This document shows, piece by piece, positions 6,221 through 6,266 of a stretch of DNA of 6,266 nt. The DNA comes from Ignavibacteria bacterium UBA7675 (GTDB taxonomy: Bacteria; Bacteroidota; Ignavibacteria; Kapaibacteriales; UB7675). The DNA is taken from the NCBI GenBank assembly GCA_002483085.1, contig DLHF01000016.1:1-6266 (forward strand), read 5' to 3'. How positions within the stretch are numbered: the stretch's first letter is position 1; each line of letters opens with the position of its first letter. The translations under genes were made by a program, and so were the position numbers. Below the pieces are notes generated by a model that did not search any database, was not told the DNA's origin, and worked only from the letters and a program-made list of their open reading frames with translations.

Positions 6221-6264
6221 CCGCGCTGACTCCGCGCGTCAGTTACCGTAAGAACGGTGCGCGG
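6221..6264 (+). other. Inverted repeats that can fold as a three-way junction
   Basis: An outer helix CCGCGC (6221-6226) / GCGCGG (6259-6264) encloses two inner hairpins. The first is TGAC/GTCA (6227-6230 / 6238-6241) with a 7-base loop. The second is ACCGT/ACGGT (6245-6249 / 6254-6258) with an AAGA loop. Only GTT at 6242-6244 is unpaired at the junction. A competing GCGC/GCGC hairpin (6223-6226 / 6234-6237) is possible. No T-run follows before the window ends. It may be part of a terminator, a small structured RNA, a repeat element, or chance in GC-rich sequence. Confidence 0.35.
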
Positions 6265-6266
6265 AC

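Noticed and set aside
6221..6264. Hammerhead-type ribozyme reading of the three-way junction
   Set aside because: The conserved CUGAUGA and GAAA core segments are not present at the junction.

Overview
The window looks like a chromosomal segment of a free-living bacterium of the Bacteroidota/Chlorobiota/Kapabacteria side of the tree. The main clue is the 523-residue helical protein at 1500-3071. Its N-terminal pattern (LTPTEKRFFALFSR, then 'AYDE', then 'LMEKGLYGQCMDILKKAK') matches, from memory, an unnamed family common in that group. The assignment is an inference from one protein. Base composition is moderate, and no phage, transposon, CRISPR, tRNA or rRNA signature is visible.

Layout. Positions 1-86 hold the last 27 codons of a plus-strand gene. 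It faces a minus-strand pair, and a 16-bp perfect hairpin at 139-174 lies in the gap. On the minus strand the hairpin runs into five Ts, so it ends the minus-strand transcript. That pair is the helical-repeat protein (1500-3071, upstream) and a GT2 glycosyltransferase (201-1169, downstream), separated by about 330 bases with no convincing gene. A divergent intergenic region (3072-3440) holds a promoter-like element for the helical protein and a short leader for a plus-strand block.

The plus-strand block has three closely spaced genes in one direction: a 184-residue beta-rich protein of unknown function (3441-3995), a 399-residue guanidine-modifying enzyme (4049-5248) and a 294-residue four-helix membrane protein (5293-6177). 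Gaps are 53 and 44 bases with no terminator in between, so co-transcription is likely. The window ends in an 89-base non-coding tail with inverted repeats.

The most interesting gene is the enzyme at 4049-5248. It carries, in order, RWAQD, HHID, an FGP block and a C-terminal GGSLRC motif. These match the catalytic Asp, His, Asp and Cys of protein-arginine deiminases, including the vertebrate-type (PADI) catalytic domain. The acidic residues that bind calcium next to the first Asp in human PAD4 are replaced by Ala and Ile, which suggests a calcium-independent enzyme. Its tight linkage to an unknown beta-rich protein and a membrane protein suggests an undescribed three-part module. A cytoplasmic deiminase might act on the beta-rich protein or at the membrane partner, but nothing in the sequence proves this.
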